Shown here piece by piece: positions 1-8,507 of a stretch of DNA of 64,000 nucleotides. The translations under genes and the position numbers were made by a program. The notes below the pieces were generated by a model. That model worked only from the letters and a program-made list of their open reading frames with translations, did not search any database and had not been told where the DNA came from. This DNA comes from Lutibaculum baratangense AMV1. Its GTDB lineage: Bacteria; Pseudomonadota; Alphaproteobacteria; Rhizobiales; Tepidamorphaceae. The stretch lies in assembly GCF_000496075.1 (NCBI RefSeq), contig NZ_AWXZ01000019.1, positions 62,001 through 126,000 of the forward strand. The letters run 5' to 3'. The stretch's first letter is position 1, and each line of letters begins with the position of its first letter.

Positions 1-1071
1 CTCCTCGTCGTCCGCCTCGACCTGCTCGGGCACCCGCACGCCCGCCCGCTCAACGGTGCGGCGGGTGACGGCCTTGTCGTCGCAGATCTGGACGGCGACC
101 CCTGTCGTCAGCTCGCTCAGCGATTCCCGGCACCGGATCGACCGGCCGCCGTAGCTGAGGCGGAAGAACCCGCCTTCCGGGTCCAGCACCTCGACGTCGA
201 TGCCGCGCCGCCGCGCCTCGTCGACGATCAGCCTGGCATAGGGGTTGAGCCCCTCCTCCGGCGGCTCGCCGACGAAGAGCTTCTCGTTGATCGGGTTCTT
301 CCGCTTCACCGCGAAATAGGGGACGCGGTAGAAGCCGAGCTTCTCGTAGAGCGCGATCGCCATGTCGTTGTCGTGCAGGACCGAGAGGTCCATGTAGCTG
401 CAGCCGCGCGACCGGAAGTGCTCTGAAAGCCGCCGCACCAGCGCCTCGCCGATGCCCGGGAGCGCGGCCTGCGGGTCGACCGCCAGGCACCAGAGGGAGG
501 AGCCGCTGTGCGGGTCGTCGAACACCCTGCCGTGCTCGACGCCGGTGACGGTCCCGAGGATCTCGCCCGAGACGTCGTCCTCCGCCACGAAATAGGTCAG
601 GGCGCGGCTGTCGCGGTTGCGCCAGAAGAACTCCGGGTCGACCGGCACCATGTTGCGCGACACGTAGATGCGGTTGACCGCCTCCGCGTCCGCCTCGGAG
701 GTCAGCCTGCGCACGGTGAAGCCGCGGAACCCCTCGTCGGCGGGCTCGTAGGTGCGCAGGTTCAGCCGGTAGGTGTGCGAGGGGTCGAGGAACAGCTCCT
801 GCGGCGCCGCCGCCAGAAGGACGTGAGGGTCGCGCACGTAGAAGGCGATGTCCCGCCGCTCCGGCTTCTCGGAGCGCATCATCGCCACGAGATGCTCCGC
901 GTCGTCGAAGGTATGGCCGAAGATCAGCCGACCCCAGCCGCAATCGACCGCCGACTCCGTCGCGGGAATGTCGGGACCGTCCTCCATCGGGTTCAGGCCC
1001 AGCGACACGGCGTCGGGAGCGTTCTGGTTCGCGGCATCCTCGCCGCGCTCGGACCCAGGGCTTGCTGCCAT
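1..1071 (-). CDS. ngg: N-acetylglutaminylglutamine synthetase, partial (3' end beyond window)
   Basis: Ligase of the osmolyte pathway that makes N-acetylglutaminylglutamine, the substrate of the amidotransferase encoded just upstream. The 357 visible codons hold a GNAT acetyltransferase domain (roughly residues 110-270, with a GIGEALVRRL acetyl-CoA loop and an LHDNDMAIALYEKLGFY segment). The beginning of an ATP-grasp domain follows (around residue 320, ICDDKAVTRRTVERAGVRVP). Family members are usually near 580-600 residues, so about 40 percent lies past the left edge. The ATG at 1071 is preceded by GGAGG. The gene follows asnO by 50 bases on the same strand and is very likely co-transcribed with it. 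The pairing with asnO makes the identification firm. Confidence 0.9.
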   Translation of the reverse strand, partial: MAASPGSERGEDAANQNAPDAVSLGLNPMEDGPDIPATESAVDCGWGRLIFGHTFDDAEHLVAMMRSEKPERRDIAFYVRDPHVLLAAAPQELFLDPSHTYRLNLRTYEPADEGFRGFTVRRLTSEADAEAVNRIYVSRNMVPVDPEFFWRNRDSRALTYFVAEDDVSGEILGTVTGVEHGRVFDDPHSGSSLWCLAVDPQAALPGIGEALVRRLSEHFRSRGCSYMDLSVLHDNDMAIALYEKLGFYRVPYFAVKRKNPINEKLFVGEPPEEGLNPYARLIVDEARRRGIDVEVLDPEGGFFRLSYGGRSIRCRESLSELTTGVAVQICDDKAVTRRTVERAGVRVPEQVEADDEE

Positions 1072-1121
1072 GGGATAGCCTCCACCTAATGGACTCAAGA
1101 CGTTCGCGTGGCGCCGAGCGC

Positions 1122-2897
1122 TCACTGGAGATGCGACTGCAGCCACATCTCCAGCACCGCGACCTGCCACAGCTCGGAGCCGCGCAGCGGCGTGATGTGC
1201 TCGGACGGGTTCGCCAGGAGCTCGTCGACGTAGTCGCGGTTGAAGATCCCGCGCTCGCGCGCGGCTCTCGAGTTCAGCGTGTCCTGCACGTAGTCGAGAT
1301 AGGGTCCCTGCAGGTACTTGAGCACCGGCACCGGGAAATAACCCTTCGGCCGGTCGATCACCTCGCGCGGCAGGACCTTGCGGGCGACGTCCTTCAGGAT
1401 GCCCTTGCCGCCGTCCTTCAGCTTGAGCTCGGTCGGCACGCGCGCGGCGAGCTCGACGAGCTCGTGGTCGAGGAAGGGCACCCGCGCCTCGAGCGCGCAG
1501 GACATCGTCATGTTGTCGACGCGCTTCACCGGATCGTCGACGAGCATGACCTGCGTGTCGAGCCGCAGCGCCTTGTCGACCGGCGTCTCGGCGCCAGGCA
1601 TCGCGAAGTGGCTCGCGACGAACTCGCGGCTCGCGTCGTGGTCCGGCAGGTAGTCGCCGGAGACCTGCGTCCGCAGCGTCGCGTCGTCGCGGTCGAAGAA
1701 GACCTTCGCGTAGTCGTTCGTCAGGTCGTTCGAGGACATCAGCGGCGGGTACCAGTGATAGCCGGCGAAGACCTCGTCGGCCCCCTGCCCGCTCTGGACG
1801 ACCTTGATGTGCTTCGACACCTCCTGGCTCAGCATGTAGAAGGCGACGTTGTCGTAGGACACCATCGGCTCAGACATCGCCTGTATGGCGCCAGGCAGCG
1901 CGCCGATCAGCCGGTCGGATTCGACGAAGATCTTGTGGTGCTTCGTGCCGTAGTGCTGCGCCACGAGGTCGGAATACTTGAACTCGTCGCCCTCCTCGTT
2001 GTTGGCGCTCTCGAAGCCGATCGAGAAGGTCATGAGGTCCTTCTGGCCGGCCTCCGCGAGCAGCGCGACGATGAGGCTCGAATCGACCCCGCCCGACAGG
2101 AGCACGCCCACCGGCACGTCGGCGACCATCCGGCGGTCGACGGCCCGGCGCAGGGCCGCCTCGACGCGCTCGCGCCAGACCTCCTCGGGCATGGCGATCT
2201 CGTCGGAGGTGCGGGCGAACTCCGGCCGCCAGTAGACCTTGTCCTCCGTCCGCCCGTCCGCCTCGACGACGCGGATCGTGGCCGGCGGCAGCTTCCTGAT
2301 CCCGCGGATCATCGTGTGCGGCGGCGGCACGACCGCGTGGAAGCTCATGTAGTGGTGCAGCGCCACCGGATCGATCGCCGTGTCGATGTCGCCGCTCGCC
2401 AGGATCGCCGGCAGCGAGGAGGCGAAGCGCAGCCTCTTGCCGGTCTCGCTGTAGTAGAGCGGCTTGATGCCGAAACGGTCCCGGCCGAGGACGAGCCTGC
2501 CCGAATCGCGCTCGAGGATCGCGAAGGCGAACATGCCGTTCAGACGGTTGACGAAGTCGAGGCCCCAGGCGTGGTAGCCCTTGATCAGCACCTCGGTGTC
2601 GCCTGAGGAGAAGAAGCGGTAGCCGAGCCCCGCGAGCTCCTGGCGGAGCTGCGGGTAGTTGTAGATGCAGCCATTGAAGGCGATCGACAGGCCGAGGTCC
2701 GAGTCGACCATCGGCTGCTCGGCCCTGAGGCTGAGGTCGATGATCGTCAGGCGGCGATGCGCGAGGCCCGCCCGGCCCCGCAGAAGCATGCCGCTGCCGT
2801 CGGGACCGCGCGGCGCGAGCTTGTCCGCCATGCGCGTGATCGCGGCCGTGTCGACCGGTGAACCGTCAAAGGTGACCTCTCCACATAGACCGCACAT
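1122..2897 (-). CDS. asnO: N-acetylglutaminylglutamine amidotransferase
   Basis: Asparagine synthase-like amidotransferase of 591 residues that amidates N-acetylglutaminylglutamine to the dipeptide osmolyte NAGGN. It begins MCGLCGEV, so Cys2 is the glutaminase nucleophile. The class-II glutaminase domain covers about residues 2-210. An ATP-pyrophosphatase domain follows with the PP-loop LLSGGVDSS near residue 266 and a VDNMTMSCALEARVPFLDHE segment typical of AsnB-type enzymes. It is upstream of ngg on the same strand and divergent from a marR gene at about 140 bases, the arrangement known from Sinorhizobium asnO-ngg. General asparagine synthetase is the alternative, but the ngg neighbour argues against it. 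Confidence 0.92.
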   Translation of the reverse strand: MCGLCGEVTFDGSPVDTAAITRMADKLAPRGPDGSGMLLRGRAGLAHRRLTIIDLSLRAEQPMVDSDLGLSIAFNGCIYNYPQLRQELAGLGYRFFSSGDTEVLIKGYHAWGLDFVNRLNGMFAFAILERDSGRLVLGRDRFGIKPLYYSETGKRLRFASSLPAILASGDIDTAIDPVALHHYMSFHAVVPPPHTMIRGIRKLPPATIRVVEADGRTEDKVYWRPEFARTSDEIAMPEEVWRERVEAALRRAVDRRMVADVPVGVLLSGGVDSSLIVALLAEAGQKDLMTFSIGFESANNEEGDEFKYSDLVAQHYGTKHHKIFVESDRLIGALPGAIQAMSEPMVSYDNVAFYMLSQEVSKHIKVVQSGQGADEVFAGYHWYPPLMSSNDLTNDYAKVFFDRDDATLRTQVSGDYLPDHDASREFVASHFAMPGAETPVDKALRLDTQVMLVDDPVKRVDNMTMSCALEARVPFLDHELVELAARVPTELKLKDGGKGILKDVARKVLPREVIDRPKGYFPVPVLKYLQGPYLDYVQDTLNSRAARERGIFNRDYVDELLANPSEHITPLRGSELWQVAVLEMWLQSHLQ

Positions 2898-2974
2898 GTC
2901 GCTCTCGTCGGACCTCCGCTGACCGGGAACCGCCAGGGGCGGCAGCTCCTTGAATGATGATGATCGGGAACGCG

Positions 2975-3027
2975 CTGGACGCCGCCCCGTTCCTTGTTAT
3001 AGTCCAAAACATTCGAGATCAAAACAT
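2975..3027 (+). promoter_or_regulatory. marR promoter with CAAAACAT direct repeats
   Basis: The asnO/marR intergenic stretch is locally AT-rich. It holds CTGGAC (2975-2980), a 17-base spacer and TATAGT (2998-3003), a plausible sigma-70 promoter reading right. Two exact copies of CAAAACAT lie at 3005-3012 and 3020-3027, 15 bases apart, around the expected transcription start. They are candidate MarR operator half-sites that could also affect asnO on the other strand. This is inference from position and repetition. Confidence 0.45.
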
Positions 3028-3039
3028 CTGAGTGGTTCG

Positions 3040-3570
3040 GTGGACGGATTGGATCATTCCCGCTCGTCGGGGGGCAAGGAGCCGCAGGCGCCGGCGGACC
3101 TGCTGCGCGCCTTGCGGCGGATCATCAGGTCGGTGGACATCCGCTCGAAATACGTCGCCCGGGCGGTCGGGCTGACGACACCGCAGATCGTGGTGCTGCA
3201 GGGCATCCGCGACCTGACGAACGTGACGAGCTCGTCGCTGTCCGCCTACGTGTCGCTGAGCCCCGCGACGGTGACGACGATCCTCGACAACCTCCAGGCG
3301 CGAGGGTTCGTGTCGCGCGAGCGCAGCCAGTCCGACCGCCGCGTCGTCCACCCGCGGCTGACCGACGCCGGCCATGACGTGCTGGCGGCGGCGCTCCCCC
3401 ACATGCACGACGACTTCGCGGAGGCCTTCGAGGCCATGCCGGAGGAACAGCGGGTCGAGACCGTGGCGGCGTTTCGCCGGATCGCCGACCTCATGGAGAA
3501 GCTCGCGGCCGAGAAGAAGTCGGCCAACCCGCCCTCGCCTCAGAGCGCCGGCTCGCGGCGTTCGCCGTGA
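3040..3570 (+). CDS. MarR family transcriptional regulator
   Basis: Winged-helix regulator of about 176 residues. The core from LLRALRRIIRSVD to KLAAEKK carries a MarR winged helix, including SLSPATVTTILDNLQARGFVSRERSQSD with the recognition helix and wing. I start it at GTG 3040 because an in-frame ATG at 2950 would place a promoter-like TATAGT and the CAAAACAT repeats inside the coding region and would add a tail of no recognisable character. The GTG has only a weak ribosome site, so the start is uncertain. It diverges from asnO-ngg and probably controls that osmolyte operon. The 3' end overlaps the convergent DUF3422 gene by 31 bases. Confidence 0.82.
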   Translation: MDGLDHSRSSGGKEPQAPADLLRALRRIIRSVDIRSKYVARAVGLTTPQIVVLQGIRDLTNVTSSSLSAYVSLSPATVTTILDNLQARGFVSRERSQSDRRVVHPRLTDAGHDVLAAALPHMHDDFAEAFEAMPEEQRVETVAAFRRIADLMEKLAAEKKSANPPSPQSAGSRRSP

Positions 3571-4925
3571 TCGCGGGCGGCCCGCCCGGGACGGGGCGGA
3601 GCCTCAGCTTCCGCGTCGGCTCCGGGATCGGCGTGATGGCGCCTGATGCGGCGCACCAAGCCCCAGACGAGGAGGATCACGACGGGCACCGCGGCCGCCA
3701 CGATGAGCCCCGGCTCGACCGGCAGCGGGATTTCCTCTGCCAGGCCCTTCACGAGATAGCCGATCAGGCCGATGACGTAGTAGCTGACGGCGGCGACCGA
3801 GAGGCCCTCGACCGTCTGCTGCAGGCGCAGCTGCATGCGCGCGCGCCGGTTCATCGAGGCGAGGAGGTCGCGGTTCTGGCTCTCCACGGCGATGTCGACC
3901 CTCGTGCGGAGAAGGTCGGCCGCCCGTGACAGCTTGCTCGTGAGGTCCGCCATACGGTGCTCGACGCTGCGGCACGTCGCCATCGCCGGGCGCATGCGGC
4001 GGGCGAGGAACTCCTCGATCGGACTGTAGCCTTCGACGCGCGTCTCGCCGATCACGCGCAGCCGCTGCGTGACGATGTCGTCGTAGGCGCGCGTCGCGCC
4101 GAAGCGGTAGGAGCCGATCGCCGACTCCGATTCCACCTCCGCCGCCAGCGCCACGAGCCGGTGCAGCATGCTCGAACTCGATTCGAGGCCCACGTCGCGA
4201 CGCATCGTGCGCATGACCTCGGCGAGCTCGATCTCGATCTGGTCGATCAGCGGCCCCAGGCGCCGCGCCTCCGGCAGACCCAGAAGCGCGAGCACGCGGT
4301 AGGTCTCGATCTCGAGCAGCCGCTGCGCCAGCGCACCCGCCCGCGCCGGCGAGAGGCGCCGATTGCCGACGAGGATGCGGGTGAAGCCACTCTCGTCCGG
4401 CCGGAAGTCCGTGACGACGACCGCGCCACCGTCCTCGACGAGCGAGACGCAGACGCTCGAGGGGTCGAAGCCGTCTATGTCGGGGAACTCGTGGTCGGCG
4501 AGCTCGACGATCGCCAGCCGGGCCGCGACGAGGAGCGGCCCCGAAGGCTTCGGCAGGAAGGCGGAGAGAGACGAGAGCTTCGGCGCCGCGAAGACGTAGC
4601 CGGGGGGCGGCTCGACGCCGAGGGTGAGCGTCGTGAACTCCGTGTGCTGCTCCCAGGCGAGGTCGGCGGAGCCGAGGACGACGACATGATGGCGCGCGCC
4701 CTCCGCCGGCGGGAGGGCGCCGTGAGCGGTCGCGAAGCGGGCGATGTTGTCGCGGTCTTCGTCCGGGTGGACGTCGCGGAGGAACGCCATGTGATGCAGC
4801 ACGCGCGGCGTCCGCAGGGGACGGAAGGGGCGCGTGTGCACCTCCGAGATGATGGTTTCCCGGTCCGCATGCGGTGCGAACGGTGCGCGCGGCTCGCGCG
4901 CCTGTCCCTGATCGGCTGACGTCAT
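3540..4925 (-). CDS. DUF3422 family membrane protein
   Basis: Conserved proteobacterial protein of unknown function, 461 residues from ATG 4925. A GTG at 4946 is in frame, but AGGGGG lies upstream of the ATG and the GTG has no good ribosome site. The N-terminal part contains the family's RETIISEVHTRPFRPLRTPR segment. The middle has helical stretches (SVEHRMADLTSKLSRAADLL), and the C-terminus has two hydrophobic helices (GLSVAAVSYYVIGLIGYLV and GLIVAAAVPVVILLVWGLV) followed by a basic tail. It is probably an inner-membrane protein with a large cytosolic domain. It converges on marR and diverges from lutA, with no operon partner to suggest a role. Confidence 0.85.
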   Translation of the reverse strand: MTSADQGQAREPRAPFAPHADRETIISEVHTRPFRPLRTPRVLHHMAFLRDVHPDEDRDNIARFATAHGALPPAEGARHHVVVLGSADLAWEQHTEFTTLTLGVEPPPGYVFAAPKLSSLSAFLPKPSGPLLVAARLAIVELADHEFPDIDGFDPSSVCVSLVEDGGAVVVTDFRPDESGFTRILVGNRRLSPARAGALAQRLLEIETYRVLALLGLPEARRLGPLIDQIEIELAEVMRTMRRDVGLESSSSMLHRLVALAAEVESESAIGSYRFGATRAYDDIVTQRLRVIGETRVEGYSPIEEFLARRMRPAMATCRSVEHRMADLTSKLSRAADLLRTRVDIAVESQNRDLLASMNRRARMQLRLQQTVEGLSVAAVSYYVIGLIGYLVKGLAEEIPLPVEPGLIVAAAVPVVILLVWGLVRRIRRHHADPGADAEAEAPPRPGRAARDHGERREPAL

Positions 4926-5063
4926 CGCAAAGAAGCCCCCTGACACTGCCGCAAGAGATCAACCGGAGGGGCGTCTCCGACGCAAGGAGTTTTGCCGCAT
5001 GACTGCCGCGTTGACCGTCGCGAGGGTGGTTCATAGTGTCGCGCGAGGAGACATCGACGCCCC

Positions 5064-5837
5064 ATGACCACGACCCGTTCCGGAGGCCCCCGCATCGGCC
5101 TCTTCGCGACCTGCCTCGTCGACCTGATCCGGCCCTCGATCGGCTTCGCCGCGGCGAAGCTCCTCGAGGATGCCGGCTGCACGGTCGAGGTGCCGCCGCA
5201 GACCTGCTGCGGGCAGCCCGCCTACAATTCCGGCGACCGCGCCGACGCGAAGGCCATCGCCCGGCGCACGATCGAGGCGTTCGAGCCCTACGACCACGTC
5301 GTCGCGCCCTCGGGCTCCTGCTCGGCGACGATGTCGAAGCACTATCCGGAGCTCTTCGCGGGCGATCCCGCGTGGGAGGGACGGGCGCGGGCGCACGCGG
5401 CGAAAACGCACGAGCTCGTCAGCTTCCTCGTCGACGTTCTGAGCGTGACGGCGGTTTCGGCACAATGGGAGGGCAGCGCCACCTACCACGATTCCTGCTC
5501 CGGCCTGCGCGAGCTCAAGGTCCACGCGCAGCCGCGGAACCTGCTCGGCGGCGTCGCGGGTCTCGAGCTGCGGGAGATGGCGCACCCGGAAGTCTGCTGC
5601 GGCTTCGGCGGCACGTTCTGCGTGAAGTATCCCGACATCTCGAACGTCATGGTCGGCCGCAAGACCGACGACATCGCCGCGACGGAGGCCGACATGGTGC
5701 TCGCCGGCGACCTCGGCTGCCTCATGAACATCGCGGGCAAGCTGAAGCGCGAGGGCCGGCGGACGGAGGCTCGCCACGTCGCGGAGGTGCTCGCCGGCAT
5801 GACCGACGAGCCGGCGATCGGCGAGGCGGAGCGGTAG
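5064..5837 (+). CDS. lutA: L-lactate utilization (Fe-S) protein LutA
   Basis: First subunit of the LutABC complex that oxidises L-lactate to pyruvate, 257 residues. It consists of two cysteine-rich (CCG) domains, with QTCCGQP at Cys48-Cys49 and EVCCGFGGTF at Cys178-Cys179, the ligand pattern of the heterodisulfide-reductase-type LutA/GlpC family. It stands first in lutABC, with lutB 6 bases downstream. AGGAG lies 13 bases before the ATG. A glycolate oxidase iron-sulfur subunit is the family alternative, but the lutB and lutC neighbours settle it. No regulator gene is adjacent. Confidence 0.92.
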   Translation: MTTTRSGGPRIGLFATCLVDLIRPSIGFAAAKLLEDAGCTVEVPPQTCCGQPAYNSGDRADAKAIARRTIEAFEPYDHVVAPSGSCSATMSKHYPELFAGDPAWEGRARAHAAKTHELVSFLVDVLSVTAVSAQWEGSATYHDSCSGLRELKVHAQPRNLLGGVAGLELREMAHPEVCCGFGGTFCVKYPDISNVMVGRKTDDIAATEADMVLAGDLGCLMNIAGKLKREGRRTEARHVAEVLAGMTDEPAIGEAER

Positions 5838-5843
5838 GGACAC

Positions 5844-7262
5844 ATGGTCGAGATCACCTCCCCTCGCTTCAAGGCGAACGCCCGCGAGGCGCTGGCCGAC
5901 AAGGACCTGCAGCGCGCCCTGACGAAGGTGCCGAGCGGCTTCATCGCCAAGCGCGCGAAGGCGCGCGAGAAGCTGCCCGAGTTCGACGCCCTGCGGGACC
6001 GGGCGCGTGACATCAAGAACCACACGCTCGCCCATCTCGACCTCTATCTCGAGCGCTTCGAGGCGAAGGTGAAGGAGAATGGCGGCCACGTGCACTGGGC
6101 CGCCGACGCGGCCGAGGCCCGCGAGATCGTGCTGAAGATCTGCCGCGACCTCGACGCGAGGACCGTCACCAAGGGCAAGACGATGATCTCCGAGGAGATC
6201 GGCCTCAACGACTACCTCGAGGAGCAGGGAATCGAGCCGGTCGAGACGGATCTCGGCGAGTACATCATCCAGCTTCGGAAGGAGCACCCGAGCCACATCA
6301 TCGCGCCGGCGATCCACGTGAACCGCGACCAGGTGGAGGCCGATTTCCGCCGGGTTCACGGCCACCTGCCGCAGGACCGCGACCTGACCGCGCCGGAGAC
6401 GCTGCTCGGCGAGGCGCGAGGCATCCTGCGGGACCGCTTCCTCAAGGCCGATGTCGGCATCACCGGCGCGAACTTCCTCGTGGCGGAGACGGGCACCTCG
6501 ATCATCGTGACGAACGAGGGCAACGGCGACCTGACGCAGACCCTGCCGAAGGCGCATGTCGTGCTCGCCTCGATCGAGAAGATCACGCCGACGCTTCAAG
6601 ACGTGAGCCAGAACCTGCGCGTGCTCGCCCGCTCGGCGACGGGCCAGGACATGTCGGTCTACACGACCTTCTCGACCGGCCCGCGCCGGGCGGACGACCC
6701 GGACGGGCCGGGCGAATACCACGTCGTGCTGCTCGACAACGGCCGCTCCTCGATGCTCGGCTCGGAGTTCGAGGAGATGCTGCGCTGCATTCGCTGTGGC
6801 GCCTGCATGAACCACTGCCCGGTCTACCACACGGTCGGCGGCCACGCTTACGGCTGGGTCTATCCCGGCCCGATGGGCGCGGTGCTGACGCCCTCGCTGA
6901 TCGGGGTCGACAAGGCCGGCCACCTGCCGAACGCCTCGACCTTCTGCGGCCGGTGCGAGGAGGTGTGCCCGATGCGGATACCGCTGCCGAAGATGATGCG
7001 GCACTGGCGGGAGCGCGAGTTCGAGCGCCATTTGCAGCCGGCGACGCAGCGCTGGGGCATCAAAGGATGGGCCTTCTTCGCCCGGCGCCCGGCGCTCTAC
7101 CGGGCCGCGAGCGGGATCGCGATGCGGCTTCTGGGCGCGATGGGTCGCAAACGCGGCCGCTTCGCCTCGCTGCCGCTGGCCGGCGGATGGACCTCGCACC
7201 GCGACTTCCCGAGCCCGCAGGGCAAGACGTTCCAGCAGCAATGGGCGGAGCGGAAGCGATGA
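5844..7262 (+). CDS. lutB: L-lactate utilization iron-sulfur protein LutB
   Basis: Central subunit of LutABC, 472 residues. The N-terminal two-thirds is a LUD domain (TKGKTMISEEIGLNDYLEEQGIEPVETDLGEYIIQL, with GITGANFLVAETGTSIIVTNEGN further on). It is followed by a ferredoxin-like region with two cluster motifs: Cys315-x2-Cys318-x2-Cys321-x3-Cys325 and Cys368-x2-Cys371-x3-Cys375-Pro. These should hold two [4Fe-4S] clusters passing electrons from lactate. It is translated between lutA and lutC, with its stop overlapping the lutC start in an ATGA. Length and motif order are normal for LutB/LldF. Confidence 0.93.
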   Translation: MVEITSPRFKANAREALADKDLQRALTKVPSGFIAKRAKAREKLPEFDALRDRARDIKNHTLAHLDLYLERFEAKVKENGGHVHWAADAAEAREIVLKICRDLDARTVTKGKTMISEEIGLNDYLEEQGIEPVETDLGEYIIQLRKEHPSHIIAPAIHVNRDQVEADFRRVHGHLPQDRDLTAPETLLGEARGILRDRFLKADVGITGANFLVAETGTSIIVTNEGNGDLTQTLPKAHVVLASIEKITPTLQDVSQNLRVLARSATGQDMSVYTTFSTGPRRADDPDGPGEYHVVLLDNGRSSMLGSEFEEMLRCIRCGACMNHCPVYHTVGGHAYGWVYPGPMGAVLTPSLIGVDKAGHLPNASTFCGRCEEVCPMRIPLPKMMRHWREREFERHLQPATQRWGIKGWAFFARRPALYRAASGIAMRLLGAMGRKRGRFASLPLAGGWTSHRDFPSPQGKTFQQQWAERKR

Positions 7263-7936
7263 GCGCGCGCGACACGATCCTCGCCACGATCCGCCGCTCG
7301 CTCAAGGCGGAGGGCGACGAGGCCGGACGGCGGCAGGCGGTCGAGGCGCGGCTCGCCGCGCCCCCCTCGGGCATCGTGCCGAAGCGCGGGCAGCTGCCGC
7401 ACGAGGAGCAGGTGGCGCTCTTCGCCGAGATGGCGACCGCGGTCGACGCGACGGTCGAGCGCGTGGCGGGGCCCGGCCAGGTGACGCAGGCGCTGTCCCG
7501 CTTCCTGCGGGAGCGCAACCTGCCGCAGGCGGTCGTGCGGGGGACCGACCCGTATCTCGCCGGCCTCGACTGGGAGAGCGTGCCGCACCTCCGGACGAAG
7601 ACCGGCATCGCCGACGGCAGCGAGGAGGTCGGCCTGTCGCACGCCTTCGCGGGCGTCGCGGAATCCGGCACCGCCGTGCTCCTCTCGGGGCCGGAGAACC
7701 CGACGACCGTGAATTTCCTGCCGGAAACGCACGTGATCGTCGTCGAGGCCCGCGACATCGTCGGCGACTACGAGGCGATGTGGTCGCGGCTGCGGGACCG
7801 TTTCGGCAGAGGAACGATGCCGCGCACCGTCAACATGGTCACCGGGCCCTCGCGCTCGGCCGACATCGAGCAGACGCTGCTGCTCGGCGCCCACGGGCCC
7901 CGGCGGCTGCACCTGATCGTCGTGGACACGCCATGA
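7259..7936 (+). CDS. lutC: Lactate utilization protein LutC
   Basis: LUD-domain protein of 225 residues, third part of the LutABC lactate oxidation complex. The C-terminal half shows the family's GLSHAFAGVAESGTAVLLSG, NFLPETHVIVVEARDIVGDY and NMVTGPSRSADIEQTLLLGAHGP, a nucleotide-fold signature shared with LutB. The ATG at 7259 overlaps the lutB stop (ATGA), and its own stop overlaps the next start in the same way, so translation of lutB, lutC and the following gene is coupled. It has no cysteine cluster motif, as expected for LutC. Confidence 0.92.
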   Translation: MSARDTILATIRRSLKAEGDEAGRRQAVEARLAAPPSGIVPKRGQLPHEEQVALFAEMATAVDATVERVAGPGQVTQALSRFLRERNLPQAVVRGTDPYLAGLDWESVPHLRTKTGIADGSEEVGLSHAFAGVAESGTAVLLSGPENPTTVNFLPETHVIVVEARDIVGDYEAMWSRLRDRFGRGTMPRTVNMVTGPSRSADIEQTLLLGAHGPRRLHLIVVDTP

Positions 7937-8502
7937 GCTTCGGAAAGCTCACCCCGCGGGCCGTCCGCTGGGCGCCGCTCGGCGCGCCGGGCCTCGAGCA
8001 CCTGGCGCTGACGCCGATGGACTGGGGAACGATCGCGGAAGGCATCGTCGTCGGCGAGGCCGACGGCACGGGGTACGGGCTGGTGTACGGCCTCGCGATG
8101 GACGAGCAGTGGCGGACGCGCCGGCTCGACATCCGCTCCGCCGGCGCGGGGCAGGTCGTGATCGAGAGCGAGGGCGACGGTCACTGGCGCGACGGCGAGG
8201 GCAAGGCGCTGCCCCATCTCGACGGTGCGGTCGACGTCGACATCGCCGCGACGCCCTTCACGAACACGCTTCCAATACGCAGGCTGAACCTCCGGGAAAA
8301 CGAGACCGCGGAGCTGCGGATGGTCTACATCCCCATGCCGGACCTCGCGCCGATCATCGACGAACAGCGCTATACATGCCTCGAATCCGGCCACCGCTAC
8401 CTCTACGAGGCGATGGACGGCAGCTTTTCGGCGGAAATCGAGGTCGACGAGGACGGGCTGGTGCTCGACTATCCCGGCCTCTTCCGGCGGCTCCTCGGCT
8501 GA
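7933..8502 (+). CDS. Putative glycolipid-binding domain protein (PF06475-like)
   Basis: A 189-residue soluble protein resembling the putative glycolipid-binding family (DUF1089). Recognisable family features are GLEHLALTPMDWG, the central ALPHLDGAVDVDIAATPFTNTLPIRRLNL block and the C-terminal EVDEDGLVLDYPGLFRRL. It has no signal peptide or membrane helix. Its start overlaps the lutC stop by four bases, so it is translationally coupled to the lactate operon, which is not a standard lut partner. The family name comes from a structural resemblance, and no biochemical role is established. Confidence 0.8.
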   Translation: MSFGKLTPRAVRWAPLGAPGLEHLALTPMDWGTIAEGIVVGEADGTGYGLVYGLAMDEQWRTRRLDIRSAGAGQVVIESEGDGHWRDGEGKALPHLDGAVDVDIAATPFTNTLPIRRLNLRENETAELRMVYIPMPDLAPIIDEQRYTCLESGHRYLYEAMDGSFSAEIEVDEDGLVLDYPGLFRRLLG

Positions 8503-8507
8503 GCAGC

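Noticed and set aside
2950-3039. Upstream ATG start for the MarR gene
   Set aside because: It would encode a featureless tail across a promoter-like TATAGT and direct repeats. GTG 3040 leaves these in the intergenic region.
5031-7241. Open frame of about 730 codons opposite lutA and lutB
   Set aside because: Its composition is antisense-like, and it conflicts with clearly recognisable lutA and lutB with cluster motifs.
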